Source of the DNA: QHWT01 sp963755695
GTDB taxonomy: Bacteria; Acidobacteriota; Vicinamibacteria; Vicinamibacterales; 2-12-FULL-66-21
DNA: 64,000 bases
Assembly (NCBI GenBank): GCA_963755695.1
Contig: CAVWLB010000010.1
Coordinates: 124,001 to 188,000 of the forward strand
Direction of reading: 5' to 3'
Positions 19,064-27,731 of the stretch are shown piece by piece; positions within the stretch are counted from its first letter, which is position 1; every line of letters begins with the position of its first letter. A program made the translations under genes and the position numbers. The notes beneath the pieces were generated by a model. The model did not search any database. It was not told the DNA's origin and saw only the letters and a list, made by a program, of their open reading frames with translations.

Positions 19064-19696
19064 ATGTCGAGATCAAGAATCGGACCGCTCGGGCCGGCCG
19101 TCCTGGCTCTCGCATGTCTGCTGATGCCGCGCCAGGTTGCCGGGCAGGGCGTCGAGATCTCACCTGTCATTGGTTACGGGTTCGGCAGCGATTTCGTCGA
19201 GACGCTGGTTGGGACCCCCATCGATCGCGACGGGTCCTCCACCTTTGGCGGATCGATGGACGTCCCGATTGGCAACCAGGGTTTGTTCCTCGAAATCCTC
19301 TACACCCACTCACAGGCGCTGTTTGACGCGACGGCCACCACTGGCGCGCCGCTTCGGCTGCGGGCGAGCGTCGATTACTGGCACGTCGGGGGCATCCAGG
19401 AACTCGACGTCGGCGCCGGCAGCATCGCTCGTCCTTTCCTCACCGGCACCGTCGGCCTGACGCGATTTGCAGGAGCCGGGGACTCCGAGGTCCGCTTCTC
19501 GGTTGCCGCCGGCGGCGGCGTCAAGCTGCTTGCCAACCGTCATTTTGGTGCGCGGCTCGAGGGTCGCGTGTTTGCGACCTTCGATGATGGGAGCCTGACG
19601 AGTGCGGTCTGCACGACAGGGCGATGCCTGGTGCGGCTCAACCTCTCTGTCGATTGGCAGGCGTCCCTGACCTCCGGGCTGGTCTTCGCGTTCTAG
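19064..19696 (+). CDS. Small outer-membrane beta-barrel protein
   Basis: A 210-residue exported protein with a signal peptide (AVLALACLLMPRQVAGQ) and then strands of alternating pattern (VEISPVIGYGFGSDFVE, LFLEILYTHSQALF, ARPFLTGTVGLTRF, LNLSVDWQASL) ending in SGLVFAF with terminal Phe. The plan fits an eight-stranded barrel like OmpW or the OMP_b-brl domain. Function unknown. It is followed without a gap by a remnant of a different barrel gene. Confidence 0.65.
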   Translation: MSRSRIGPLGPAVLALACLLMPRQVAGQGVEISPVIGYGFGSDFVETLVGTPIDRDGSSTFGGSMDVPIGNQGLFLEILYTHSQALFDATATTGAPLRLRASVDYWHVGGIQELDVGAGSIARPFLTGTVGLTRFAGAGDSEVRFSVAAGGGVKLLANRHFGARLEGRVFATFDDGSLTSAVCTTGRCLVRLNLSVDWQASLTSGLVFAF

Positions 19697-19720
19697 GCAA
19701 CCTTCGAGCGCACGCCGCGT

Positions 19721-19941
19721 GTGGGCGTCCACCTGAATTTCTTGAAGCGCCGGCTGACCATTTGCGCCCCGCGTGAGCGATTTGCCAACCGCCAGCGCAT
19801 CCGGGCCGGCCTTGGCTTCCGGCACACGGTGCGCTGGCGTTTCGAGGCGCTCTACATCTGGACCCGATCACGGATACGACCGGCGAACCCTTCAAAACAT
19901 CCGACAACATCGTCAATTTCGGCGTGAAGCACGTCTTCTGA
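19721..19941 (+). pseudogene. C-terminal remnant of a DUF2490-like outer-membrane barrel
   Basis: With no start of its own, this segment encodes RERFANRQRIRAGLGF and WRFEALYIW, then, after one missing base near 19859-19862, DPITDTTGEPFKTSDNIV and NFGVKHVF followed by TGA. This is the characteristic end of DUF2490-type barrels (aromatic strand, TSDNI motif, terminal Phe). The N-terminal two thirds are absent, so it is a fragment left by deletion or replacement and not just a sequencing break. Confidence 0.55.
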
Positions 19942-20025
19942 CCCCCTGCCGATTCTGCATAGCGGGTGCGCTCCCGGGGGCACTACCGTGGCGCCTCGGA
20001 CCGACTAACCCGACCGGAGGTACAG

Positions 20026-20583
20026 ATGAAGCGTTTGACAGGCACCGTGCTCACACTGGCCGCAGTCGTGTCGCTGGCGGCGACCGCCACGGCGCAAACG
20101 AAGGTGATTCCCGGGGAGGAGAAAACCGCGACAGCGACCGTCGAATCCATCGAAGCCTCGACCAGAACGTTGACGCTGAAGGGACCGGAGGGGAACTACG
20201 TGACAATGACCGTTCCGGAAACGGTCAAGAAGTTCGATCAGATCAAGGTCGGTGACACGCTCACCGCGAAGTACTACGACAGCATCATCCTGCGTCTGAA
20301 GCCGGAAGGTGAAAAGGCGACCGACACTCTTGCTGGAGACGTGACCCCGACCGCCGGCTCGACGAAACCTGCCGGGACACTTGGGGCGCAGCGCACGATT
20401 ACTGCCACGATTACCGCGATCGATCCGACGGTGCCGACGGTGACCTTTTCCGGGCCCAACAACTGGAAGTACACCTCTCGCGTCGAGGACAAGAAGGCGC
20501 TGGAGAAGGTGAAGGTCGGCGATCGGGTCGACATCACCTGGACCGAGGCGCTCTTGATCTCGTTCGACGAAACGAAGAAGTAG
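20026..20583 (+). CDS. Exported protein with two copies of a roughly 60-residue domain
   Basis: A 185-residue protein with a signal peptide ending TATAQ. The mature part holds two similar units: ATATVESIEASTRTLTLKGP leading to KVGDTLTAKYYDSIILRL, and ITATITAIDPTVPTVTFSGP leading to KVGDRVDITWTEALLISF. Each looks like a small beta-barrel and the second clearly derives from the first. Likely periplasmic; function unknown. GGAGG precedes the ATG at 20026, which is preferred to the earlier in-frame start. It converges with the AraC-type gene, 4 bases apart. Confidence 0.7.
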   Translation: MKRLTGTVLTLAAVVSLAATATAQTKVIPGEEKTATATVESIEASTRTLTLKGPEGNYVTMTVPETVKKFDQIKVGDTLTAKYYDSIILRLKPEGEKATDTLAGDVTPTAGSTKPAGTLGAQRTITATITAIDPTVPTVTFSGPNNWKYTSRVEDKKALEKVKVGDRVDITWTEALLISFDETKK

Positions 20584-20587
20584 CTTC

Positions 20588-20992
20588 TCAGGCGGCCGAC
20601 TGGATCGAGGCCGCACTTGCGCCCCGGAGCGTCTGCGAGGGCGATTCGCCGAACAGCGAGGAATACATCGCCGCGAACCGCCCGAGCTCGAAGAACCCGT
20701 GGTCGGTGGCGATGCGCGTGACCGTGGCCTGACCGGGGCGTGCCGAGGCCAGCGCCTGACGGACGGCCTCCATCCGGCGCCGCAAAAGATACCGCTTGGG
20801 GCTCGTGCCGCAGATGGCGTAGCACGCGTTGCGCAGGCTGCGCTCGCTCACGCCCGTCACGTCGCACAGCTGCGATAGGGATATCGCTTCCCCCACGTGG
20901 TCGCGGAGAAACTCCTCGAGCTTGCTGACGATCTGAAGACGTGTCGGCCGGAGTTGAGCTGGGGCGGTTGCCGTTGCTGTGTGTGCTGCCAT
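20588..20992 (-). CDS. AraC-family HTH domain protein (DNA-binding domain only)
   Basis: About 134 residues consisting almost only of the double helix-turn-helix of AraC regulators: SLSQLCDVTGVSERSLRNAC as the first HTH, SPKRYLLRRRMEAVR as the linker helix, and VTRIATDHGFFELGRFAAMY leading to FGESPSQTLRG as the second. There is no effector-binding domain, so it resembles short MarA/SoxS-like regulators or a detached output domain. The internal ATG 20992 (MAAHT) is the likelier start. Target genes unknown. Confidence 0.8.
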   Translation of the reverse strand: MAAHTATATAPAQLRPTRLQIVSKLEEFLRDHVGEAISLSQLCDVTGVSERSLRNACYAICGTSPKRYLLRRRMEAVRQALASARPGQATVTRIATDHGFFELGRFAAMYSSLFGESPSQTLRGASAASIQSAA

Positions 20993-21112
20993 AGTGTCCG
21001 CCTTCAAGGGCGCCCCTGCACGGTATGCCGCCCAGCCGCGGGCTGAGAACTGCCAAGAGTTGGAGGGACGCCCTCGTAAATCTGACAGGGGGAGGTGCCG
21101 GCCGTGAGACGT

Positions 21113-21574
21113 TTAGTGCTGCGGCGCCACGCGTTGCCGGATCGCGGGCTCGATCGACGGTGACACGAACCGGCGTCCGTCGAGCGCCGCGCGGATCGCC
21201 TGCTGCAGGTCGGCAGCCAGCCGCGTCTTGGTGACGTAGGCGAGCGCCCCCGCGTCCCAGGCCGCCCGCATGAAGTCCGGCTCCTCATGCGCGGTCAGAC
21301 AGACGATCCGCGGCGGCTGGCCCTTCGCCACGATCCGCGCGGCCGCCTCGAGTCCGTTCACTCGAGGCATCGAAATGTCCAGCACGATCACGTCGGGCCG
21401 GAGATTTGCCGCCGCGGCGACCAGCTCGTCGCCATCCATGACCTCCCCCACGACCGAGAACTCGTCGGAGAGGAGCGACCGGATGCGGTCGAGCATCGCC
21501 CGGTGGTCATCGGCAAGCAGCACGCGAACGCGTCCCCCCAGATCTTCATGATCCACAGGATTCTTCGTCGGCAC
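21113..21574 (-). CDS. REC-only response regulator, NarL-like receiver without HTH
   Basis: A 153-residue receiver domain: VRVLLADDHRAML with the acidic pair, phospho-acceptor Asp in DVIVLDISMPRVNGLEAA, Thr in IVCLTAHEE and Lys in AYVTKTRLAADL. It has the NarL/FixJ receiver sequence but stops where the linker to the LuxR-type HTH would begin, so it cannot bind DNA itself. It may act as a phosphate sink or work with a separate output protein such as the AraC HTH protein just downstream on the same strand (120 bp gap). Confidence 0.8.
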   Translation of the reverse strand: MPTKNPVDHEDLGGRVRVLLADDHRAMLDRIRSLLSDEFSVVGEVMDGDELVAAAANLRPDVIVLDISMPRVNGLEAAARIVAKGQPPRIVCLTAHEEPDFMRAAWDAGALAYVTKTRLAADLQQAIRAALDGRRFVSPSIEPAIRQRVAPQH

Positions 21575-22033
21575 GACGTCCTCCGCAGGGTGGCGACGCG
21601 TCGTCGCGACGCGTCAGCGCGCCACCGTAGCGCCGGCGGTGCCGGTTGTCTACCTGCAAGATTGCCAGTGGGGACCTGTCTGTGAATGCAAGTGGTGCGT
21701 GCCGTGTCGCCCGTCGAGGATGGTCCACGCGCGGTCGAGCGCGCGTCGACTGAGCTCGATGCGATTCCATCATCCGATCCGGCTCTCGTCGGATTCGTCT
21801 TGGCGGTCGCCTGGGAGCTCGTCGATCGGATGACACGCAGGTGGGGGTTCAGACCGGGCTGACGCTGGAACGCGCTTCGTCTTCCGACTGCCACGCGCCG
21901 CTGACGGGTTGCGGCAAGGCGCCGCCCCCACCGCACGGTAGTGACCACCACGCGATTTCGTGGCGGACGGCGTCTAATGCCTGATTTTTCAATGGTTTTC
22001 GCGGCCCGGCTCTTGCGTCGGTCAAGGGAGGTC
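21575..22033. other. Divergent intergenic region
   Basis: About 460 bp between the REC-only gene and the next rightward gene. No supported gene and no clear repeat. It must contain both promoters; I could not pick them with confidence. Confidence 0.4.
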
Positions 22034-22621
22034 ATGACCGGTCCAGCGTTGTTCTCCCCCAAAGTGGTCTTTGCCGTGATCGGGGTCGCCGCCTCGTTTC
22101 TGTCCGCCGCGTTCGCCGGACAGAACGTGAAGGAGCAGTTCACCGGCTTCGCGATCAACATGAACAGCGGGCCGAAGACCGGCGTCATCGATTTCACCAT
22201 CTCGCGGTGGTCGACCGACGAAGAGCGCGCACAGCTGCTGGCGATCGTCAAGGAGAACCCGAAGGATCCCAACGACAAGCTGCTGAGCGCGCTGCAGAAG
22301 CTTCCCAAGGTCGGCTTCATCCGCACCGAAACCTCGCTCGGGTGGGATCTGCACTACGCCCATCAGAGTCCGCTCGACGAAGGCGGCCGACGGGTCGTGC
22401 TCGCCACGGACCGTCCGATTGGATTCTGGGAGGCGCGCAACAACACGCGCAGCATGGACTATCCATTCACCCTGATTGAAATACATCTCGACAAGAACGA
22501 CACCGGCTCCGGGAAGATTCTGGCCGGCACCAAAATCTACGTCGACAAGAAGAACAACGTGGTGCTCGAGAACTACGGCCAGCAGCCGATCAGGTTCAAC
22601 GAAATCAAGAAGATCAAGTAG
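22034..22621 (+). CDS. Exported hypothetical protein
   Basis: A 195-residue protein with a signal peptide (VVFAVIGVAASFLSAAFAGQ). The mature part contains FTGFAINMNSGPKTGVIDFT, a charged middle (RWSTDEERAQLLAIVKENP) and a C-terminal LAGTKIYVDKKNNVVLEN. I do not recognise a named family. AAGGGAGG directly before the ATG at 22034 decides the start over an in-frame ATG 93 bases earlier. The transporter gene follows 50 bp later on the same strand. Confidence 0.65.
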   Translation: MTGPALFSPKVVFAVIGVAASFLSAAFAGQNVKEQFTGFAINMNSGPKTGVIDFTISRWSTDEERAQLLAIVKENPKDPNDKLLSALQKLPKVGFIRTETSLGWDLHYAHQSPLDEGGRRVVLATDRPIGFWEARNNTRSMDYPFTLIEIHLDKNDTGSGKILAGTKIYVDKKNNVVLENYGQQPIRFNEIKKIK

Positions 22622-22671
22622 GAGCGTCGAGCGCTCACCCGCACAGCCCCGAGGCCCAGAGGGAGTCTGGA

Positions 22672-24021
22672 ATGGCGAACGAGACCAACCCGCCGTCGAA
22701 GAAGGGATTCTCGAAGCTCCTTTCTCCCATCGCGGACGTGCACGACGATGAAGTCACCAGCGTGCTGCTGATGACGCTCATCATGTTCATGACCCTGGCG
22801 GCCTATTACCTGTTGAAGACGGCGCGCGAGGTGTTCATCCTCACCCAGGGCGGGGCAGAGGTGAAGAGCTACTCGTCGGCGGGGCAGGCGCTGCTGCTGT
22901 TGTTCCTCGTGCCCGCATATGGCGCCTTCGCCTCCCGCGTCAACCGGACCCGGCTCGTCTCCGGCGTTACGCTGTTTTTCGCATCCAATCTCGTCTTGTT
23001 CATCCTGGCCAGCCGCATGGGTCTCGCCATCGGCATTCCCTATTTCTTGTGGCTTGGCATTTTCAATGTGATGGTGATCGCGCAGTTCTGGGCCCTTGCC
23101 AACGACATCTATACGCCGGATCAAGGCAAGCGGCTGTTCCCGCTGATTGGCGTCGGCAGCAGCCTGGGTGCGTGGGTTGGCGCCCTGCGGGCCGGGACCA
23201 TCATGAACGCGTTCGGCCCGATGCGGCTGCTCATCGCGGCCGCCATCGTGCTCGTCGGGTGCGCCTGGCTCGCGACCGTGGTCAGCCGGCGACAGGCGGC
23301 GCATGGTCAGGCGCGGTCGAAGGCCGCCGACGCGCCGGTTGGCGGCGAGGGCGGGTTCGAGATGATTCGCAAGGATCGTTACCTGCTGCTCATCACGCTG
23401 CTGACCATCCTGCTGAATGTGGTGAACAGCTCCGGCGAGTACCTGTTCGGACGCTACGTGGTCGAGCAGTCACAGGCGCTGTATGGGACGGGGGCTGCAA
23501 CCGCAGCCGCCCGCGAACAATTCGTCGGCGGCATCTACAGTCGTTTCTTTAGCACCGTCAACCTGGTCGGGTTCCTGTTGCAGCTCTTTGTCGTATCACG
23601 CGTCTTCAGGTTCCTGGGTGTTGGGAAGTCGCTGTTCGTGCATCCGGTCGTCGCGCTCGCCGGCTACCTGATGATGCTCCGGACGCCGTCAATGGGCCTG
23701 ATGCAGGGGCTGAAGGTCGCAGACAACAGTCTCGACTACTCGCTGGGGAATACCACGAAGCAGGCGCTGTGGCTCCCGACCAGCCGCGCCGCCAAGTACA
23801 AGGCGAAGCAGGCGGTGGATTCCTTCTTCATGCGCATGGGTGATGTGACGCAAGCGGGCCTCGTGTTCGCCGGCGAGCGGCTCGCCCTGGGTGTACCGGG
23901 CTTCGCCGCGGTGAACGTCGTGCTCGTCGGATTGTGGCTGACGGCAGCGGGACTCCTCAACGTCGCCTTGGCCCGCAAGGAGCAGGCGACCGGACAACAG
24001 CCGGCCGAGACGCCTGCCTGA
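22672..24021 (+). CDS. ATP/ADP-translocase-like nucleotide carrier (NTP/NDP exchange family)
   Basis: A 449-residue inner-membrane protein with about 12 hydrophobic helices. YYLLKTAREVFILTQGGAEVKSY resembles the conserved AYYLLKPLRD-like first-helix region of the AAA/Tlc carriers, and the order of helices and the C-terminal DNSLDYSLGNTTKQALWLP and KAKQAVDSFFMRMGD motifs fit the NTP/NDP exchanger family better than ordinary MFS. Classic members import ATP in rickettsiae and chlamydiae; free-living bacteria carry divergent relatives of unknown substrate. It is followed 16 bp later by a NarL-type regulator and a PAS kinase. Confidence 0.75.
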   Translation: MANETNPPSKKGFSKLLSPIADVHDDEVTSVLLMTLIMFMTLAAYYLLKTAREVFILTQGGAEVKSYSSAGQALLLLFLVPAYGAFASRVNRTRLVSGVTLFFASNLVLFILASRMGLAIGIPYFLWLGIFNVMVIAQFWALANDIYTPDQGKRLFPLIGVGSSLGAWVGALRAGTIMNAFGPMRLLIAAAIVLVGCAWLATVVSRRQAAHGQARSKAADAPVGGEGGFEMIRKDRYLLLITLLTILLNVVNSSGEYLFGRYVVEQSQALYGTGAATAAAREQFVGGIYSRFFSTVNLVGFLLQLFVVSRVFRFLGVGKSLFVHPVVALAGYLMMLRTPSMGLMQGLKVADNSLDYSLGNTTKQALWLPTSRAAKYKAKQAVDSFFMRMGDVTQAGLVFAGERLALGVPGFAAVNVVLVGLWLTAAGLLNVALARKEQATGQQPAETPA

Positions 24022-24037
24022 CACCGGAGGTCGAGCG

Positions 24038-24669
24038 ATGCCGAAACCGCGCGTCATCATTGCCGACGATCACACGCTGCTGGTGGAAGCCTTCGAGAAG
24101 CTTCTCGCCCCCGAGTGCGACGTGATTGCCAAGGTGCCAGACGGCCGTGCGCTGATCACCGCCGCCCGCGAGCTCCATCCTGACGTGGTCGTGCTCGACA
24201 TCGCGATGCCGCTCCTCAATGGCCTCGACGCGGCCCGCCAGATCAAGCAGACGGATCCGTCCGATCAGGCTGGTGTTCGTGACGATGAACGAAGATCCCG
24301 ATCTTGCCGCGGAGGCATTCCGCGCCGGCGCGTCCGCGTATCTCCTGAAACGCTCTGCCGGCGCCGAACTGCTGACGGCCATCCGGGAAGCGATGAAGCA
24401 CCGATCCTACGTGACCCCGCTGGTCACCGAAGGGATGCTGGGGTCACTGTTGCACCCTCCCGGTCGCGAGCGCGTCGGCGCAGCTCACCACGCGGCAACG
24501 CGAGATGCTTCAACTGCTCGCCGAGGGCAAGTCGATGAAGGAGGTAGCGAGTATCCTCAACGTGACGCCACGCACGGTGGCGTTTCACAAATACCGCATC
24601 ATGGAGCGATTGAGGATCAAGACCAACGCCGAACTGATCCAGTTCGCCATTCGGCAGCATCTCGTTTAG
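24038..24669 (+). CDS. NarL/FixJ-family response regulator (two frame breaks)
   Basis: About 210 residues after two one-base repairs near 24261-24263 and 24454-24461. The receiver opens with RVIIADDHTLLVEAFEKLL, has its Asp in DVVVLDIAMPLLNGLDAA, and continues in the second frame with RLVFVTMNEDPDLAAEAF and AYLLKRSAGAELL. The third frame gives a complete LuxR-type HTH: LTTRQREMLQLLAEGKSMKE, VASILNVTPRTVAFHKYRIM, and ends QFAIRQHLV. The wide conservation on both sides of each break argues for sequencing error. It is probably paired with the PAS-HisKA_3 kinase 128 bp downstream. Confidence 0.8.
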
Positions 24670-24796
24670 GTTGCGCGGGCACGGAGTGAGCAGTGCGACG
24701 CGAGCACCTCGAGCACCATCTCACCCGAGCCCCCGATACCCTGAGCCCTGCCTCTTAGTGGTATCGTTCTTGCCACGAGGGTGGCAGCCGCCTCGC

Positions 24797-26008
24797 ATGC
24801 GAACGATACAGCCCGTCGATCGCGCCCGGAATCCGTCCAAGCGGTCGGTCGATGAAGCCGATCGATTGAAGGAGGAGATTCTCGCCTCGCTTCCGGCCCA
24901 CCTCGCGGTCGTGGATCGCCACGGTGTCATCATTGCCGTCAACGAAGCATGGACGAACTTCGGCCGTGCCAATGGCCTGCGCTCCGACGCGGACGTCGGC
25001 GTCGGGGCGAGTTACATTCATGTCTGTGAGCGGGCGGCCCGTCTCGGGGATCCGGTTGCGGCGGAGGCCCTGGTGTGGATCCAGGCGATCTGCAGGGGGG
25101 ACACCTCTGAACGCCGGATTGAGTACCAATGCGACGGTCCGGACCACCCGCGATGGTTCGAGATGACCATCACGCCGCTCCGAAGGAGCGAAGGGGGGGC
25201 CGTCATCAGCCATTGGGACATGACCACCCGGAAGCGGATGGAGCTTGCGGTCCGCGAAAGCGAAGACCGCCTGGGCCGCCCGACCGATCGGCAGAATGCC
25301 GAGCAGGCGTCAGGCGAGCTGAGCCGCCGGTTGATCGCCGCCCAGGAAGAAGAGCGGCGGCGGATCGCGAGAGAGCTGCACGATCATTTGAATCAGCAGC
25401 TCGCGCTCCTGGCAATCGATCTCCAGCAGCTTTCCATGTCGGCCCCTTCCGACACGCTTGGCGTCCAGCTTGATGAGCTTTGGCGGCGAACCACCGAGAT
25501 CTCGACCGAAGTCCACGCACTGTCTCATCGGCTTCATCCGTCCAAGCTCGAAGCGCTGGGGTTGGTCGCCACCATCCGTGGCCATTGCCGCGACATATCG
25601 CGGCAAGGCGTCGTCGCGCATTTCACCGAAGGGGATGCGCCGCGCGGCATTTCCGCCGACGTGTCGCTCTGCCTCTTTCGCGTCGTCGAGGAGGCACTGA
25701 GCAACGTGGTTCGGCACAGTCAAGCGAACGAAGCGTTTGTGACGCTCGAGGAGGTCAATCGCGAGATCGTGCTGCGAGTCGCCGACGGCGGCCGTGGATT
25801 CGCGCACGCCGCGACGCCAGACGAGGCCGGTCTGGGCCTCGTGAGCATGCGTGAACGTTTGCGTTCGGTCGGCGGCACTTTGCAAATCGATTCGGTGCCG
25901 GGCCACGGGTCGGTCATCGAGGCGCGTATTCCGAGAGACGCCGCCGTGCCTTCACCGTTCGACCTCACGGACGCGACGCTTGCCGGGACGATTCGGGCCG
26001 TGCAGTGA
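24797..26008 (+). CDS. PAS-domain sensor kinase of the NarX/HisKA_3 type
   Basis: About 403 residues, soluble. A PAS domain (LPAHLAVVDRHGVIIAVNEA to RWFEMTITPLRR) is followed by a coiled linker, the HisKA_3 dimerisation region with the phospho-His in EEERRRIARELHDHLNQQL, and a short HATPase with LSNVVRHSQA and LGLVSMRERL ending in SVIEARIP. This kinase class phosphorylates NarL-type regulators, which fits the gene immediately upstream. No membrane segment is present, so the signal is cytosolic. ATG 24797 is chosen; the frame is open upstream without family similarity. Confidence 0.85.
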   Translation: MRTIQPVDRARNPSKRSVDEADRLKEEILASLPAHLAVVDRHGVIIAVNEAWTNFGRANGLRSDADVGVGASYIHVCERAARLGDPVAAEALVWIQAICRGDTSERRIEYQCDGPDHPRWFEMTITPLRRSEGGAVISHWDMTTRKRMELAVRESEDRLGRPTDRQNAEQASGELSRRLIAAQEEERRRIARELHDHLNQQLALLAIDLQQLSMSAPSDTLGVQLDELWRRTTEISTEVHALSHRLHPSKLEALGLVATIRGHCRDISRQGVVAHFTEGDAPRGISADVSLCLFRVVEEALSNVVRHSQANEAFVTLEEVNREIVLRVADGGRGFAHAATPDEAGLGLVSMRERLRSVGGTLQIDSVPGHGSVIEARIPRDAAVPSPFDLTDATLAGTIRAVQ

Positions 26009-26054
26009 TAACTGCTTGATAAGCAAGCGGCTTTCGCATACTCTTAAGCGTCCT

Positions 26055-26078
26055 GGCGGCCCATGGTGGCCGCCTTTT
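26055..26078 (+). terminator. Intrinsic terminator after the PAS kinase
   Basis: A perfect 7-bp stem GGCGGCC/GGCCGCC with a 6-base loop is followed directly by TTTT, 47 bp after the kinase stop and before the M50 protease gene. This is the clearest textbook terminator in the window. Confidence 0.75.
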
Positions 26079-26115
26079 CCTTAAGTTCAGCCATCGTCAT
26101 TTCACCGGTCGTTCC

Positions 26116-26742
26116 TTGCAAGGCATCGATCTCCTGAGCGTCGCCCTCGGCTTCGGCGTGCTCCTGATCTCGCTCACGATTCACGAAGCGGCACACGCGT
26201 GGACCGCCGACCGTCTCGGTGACCGCACGGCGCGGCTGCTCGGGCGCGTCTCGCTCAATCCACTCGTGCACATCGATCTGGTCGGAACGGTGCTGCTGCC
26301 GCTGATTGCCGCTGTCAGCCATCTTCCGCTCATCGGTTGGGCGAAACCGGTGCCCGTGAACACGCGGAATCTCGGTCACCCGCGGCGTGACTTCATGATC
26401 GTCGCCGCCGCAGGGCCGATCAGCAATCTGCTGCAGGCGATTGTCGCGGCAGGGCTTCTGCGGTTGGCGGTGGCTGGGGGCGCGGCTTCCTCGGCATCCC
26501 TGGACATTCTGTTTCTCGCGACTCAGATCAATCTGCTGCTCGCCTTCTTCAACCTGATCCCGGTGCCGCCACTCGATGGCGGCAACGTGCTGCTGGGGCT
26601 GCTGCCGCCGCGGGTCGCCGCGAGCTATGCGCAACTGCGCCAGTACGGGTTTCTCGTGCTCTACGCGATGATGTTTACCGGAGTGGCGTCAGCGCTGGTC
26701 GTGCCGCCTACGAGAGCTCTGATGAGGATCCTGATTCCTTGA
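26116..26742 (+). CDS. Site-2 protease-like M50 metallopeptidase
   Basis: A 208-residue integral membrane protease. The zinc-binding HEAAHAW (HExxH) lies in the first helix, about residue 23, and the second metal motif is IPVPPLDGGNVLLG near residue 155, as in the compact S2P/Rip family lacking a PDZ domain. These cut substrates within the membrane. The start is the TTG at 26116; no ATG or GTG is better placed. It overlaps trpS by 4 bp, and M50-trpS-scpA-scpB is a familiar gene order in several bacterial phyla. Confidence 0.88.
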   Translation: MQGIDLLSVALGFGVLLISLTIHEAAHAWTADRLGDRTARLLGRVSLNPLVHIDLVGTVLLPLIAAVSHLPLIGWAKPVPVNTRNLGHPRRDFMIVAAAGPISNLLQAIVAAGLLRLAVAGGAASSASLDILFLATQINLLLAFFNLIPVPPLDGGNVLLGLLPPRVAASYAQLRQYGFLVLYAMMFTGVASALVVPPTRALMRILIP

Positions 26743-27731
26743 AACCGCGCGTCGTCTCTGGCATGCGCCCGACGGGGAAGCTGCATCTCGGCCATCTCGT
26801 CGGCGCTCTGAACAACTGGGCTCCGCTGCAGGACAAGTACGATTGCTTCTATTTCGTGGCCGACTGGCACGCGCTGACCAGCGACTACGCAGACACCTCC
26901 GGCATCGTCGCGAACGCGTACGACATGGTGGCGGACTGGATTGCGGCGGGGCTGGATCCGGAGAAAAGCACGCTGTTCATCCAGTCGCTTGTGCCGGAAC
27001 ACGCGGAGCTCTTCCTGCTCCTGTCGATGACGATTCCGATTCCGTGGCTCGAACGGGTGCCGACCTACAAGGAGCAGATGGAACAGATCACCGACAAGGA
27101 CCTGTCGACGCTCGGGTTCCTGGGTTATCCACTGCTCCAGACGGCGGACGTCATTATCTATAACGCTCACTACGTGCCGGTCGGTGAGGATCAGGTGCCG
27201 CACCTCGAGTTGAGCCGCGAGATCGTGCGCCGGTTCCACAACTTTTACGGAGAGCTGTTCGTGGAGCCGCAGCCGCTGCTCACGACATTCCCGCGTCTTC
27301 CCGGACTCGACAACCGGAAGATGAGCAAGAGCTACGGCAACACCATCGACTTGTCGGATGATGCGGAGACTGTCGTCAAGAAGGTAAAGCAGATGTACAC
27401 CGATCCGAAACGGGTCCGGGCCGATGTTCCCGGTACCGTCGAGGGGAACCCGGTGTTCATGTATCACGACGCGTTCAATCCAGACACCGCGGAAGTCGAC
27501 GATCTGAAAGCCCGCTACCGTGCCGGCAAGGTTGGCGACGTCGAGGTGAAGACGAAGCTCGCGAAGGCGCTGAACGCCCATCTCGAGCCGATGCGGGCGC
27601 GGCGCGCGCAGCTGATGTCGAAGCCGTCGACGCTCAAGGAAATCCTCGTCGAGGGTTCACGCAAGGCGCAGGGCATCGCCGAGGAGACGATGGAACGGGT
27701 GCGCGAGGCGGTTAAGCTTCGCTACTCGTGA
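26739..27731 (+). CDS. trpS: Tryptophanyl-tRNA synthetase
   Basis: Class I aminoacyl-tRNA synthetase, 330 residues, the usual bacterial length, charging tRNA-Trp in the cytosol. Signature motifs: RPTGKLHLGHLVGAL (HIGH-type) at residues 8-22 and RKMSKSYGNTI (KMSKS). VGEDQVPHLELSREI is the conserved central segment. It starts with TTG at 26739 inside the stop region of the M50 gene (TTGA overlap), so translation is likely coupled. A 560-bp tandem repeat array separates it from scpA. Confidence 0.97.
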   Translation: MKPRVVSGMRPTGKLHLGHLVGALNNWAPLQDKYDCFYFVADWHALTSDYADTSGIVANAYDMVADWIAAGLDPEKSTLFIQSLVPEHAELFLLLSMTIPIPWLERVPTYKEQMEQITDKDLSTLGFLGYPLLQTADVIIYNAHYVPVGEDQVPHLELSREIVRRFHNFYGELFVEPQPLLTTFPRLPGLDNRKMSKSYGNTIDLSDDAETVVKKVKQMYTDPKRVRADVPGTVEGNPVFMYHDAFNPDTAEVDDLKARYRAGKVGDVEVKTKLAKALNAHLEPMRARRAQLMSKPSTLKEILVEGSRKAQGIAEETMERVREAVKLRYS

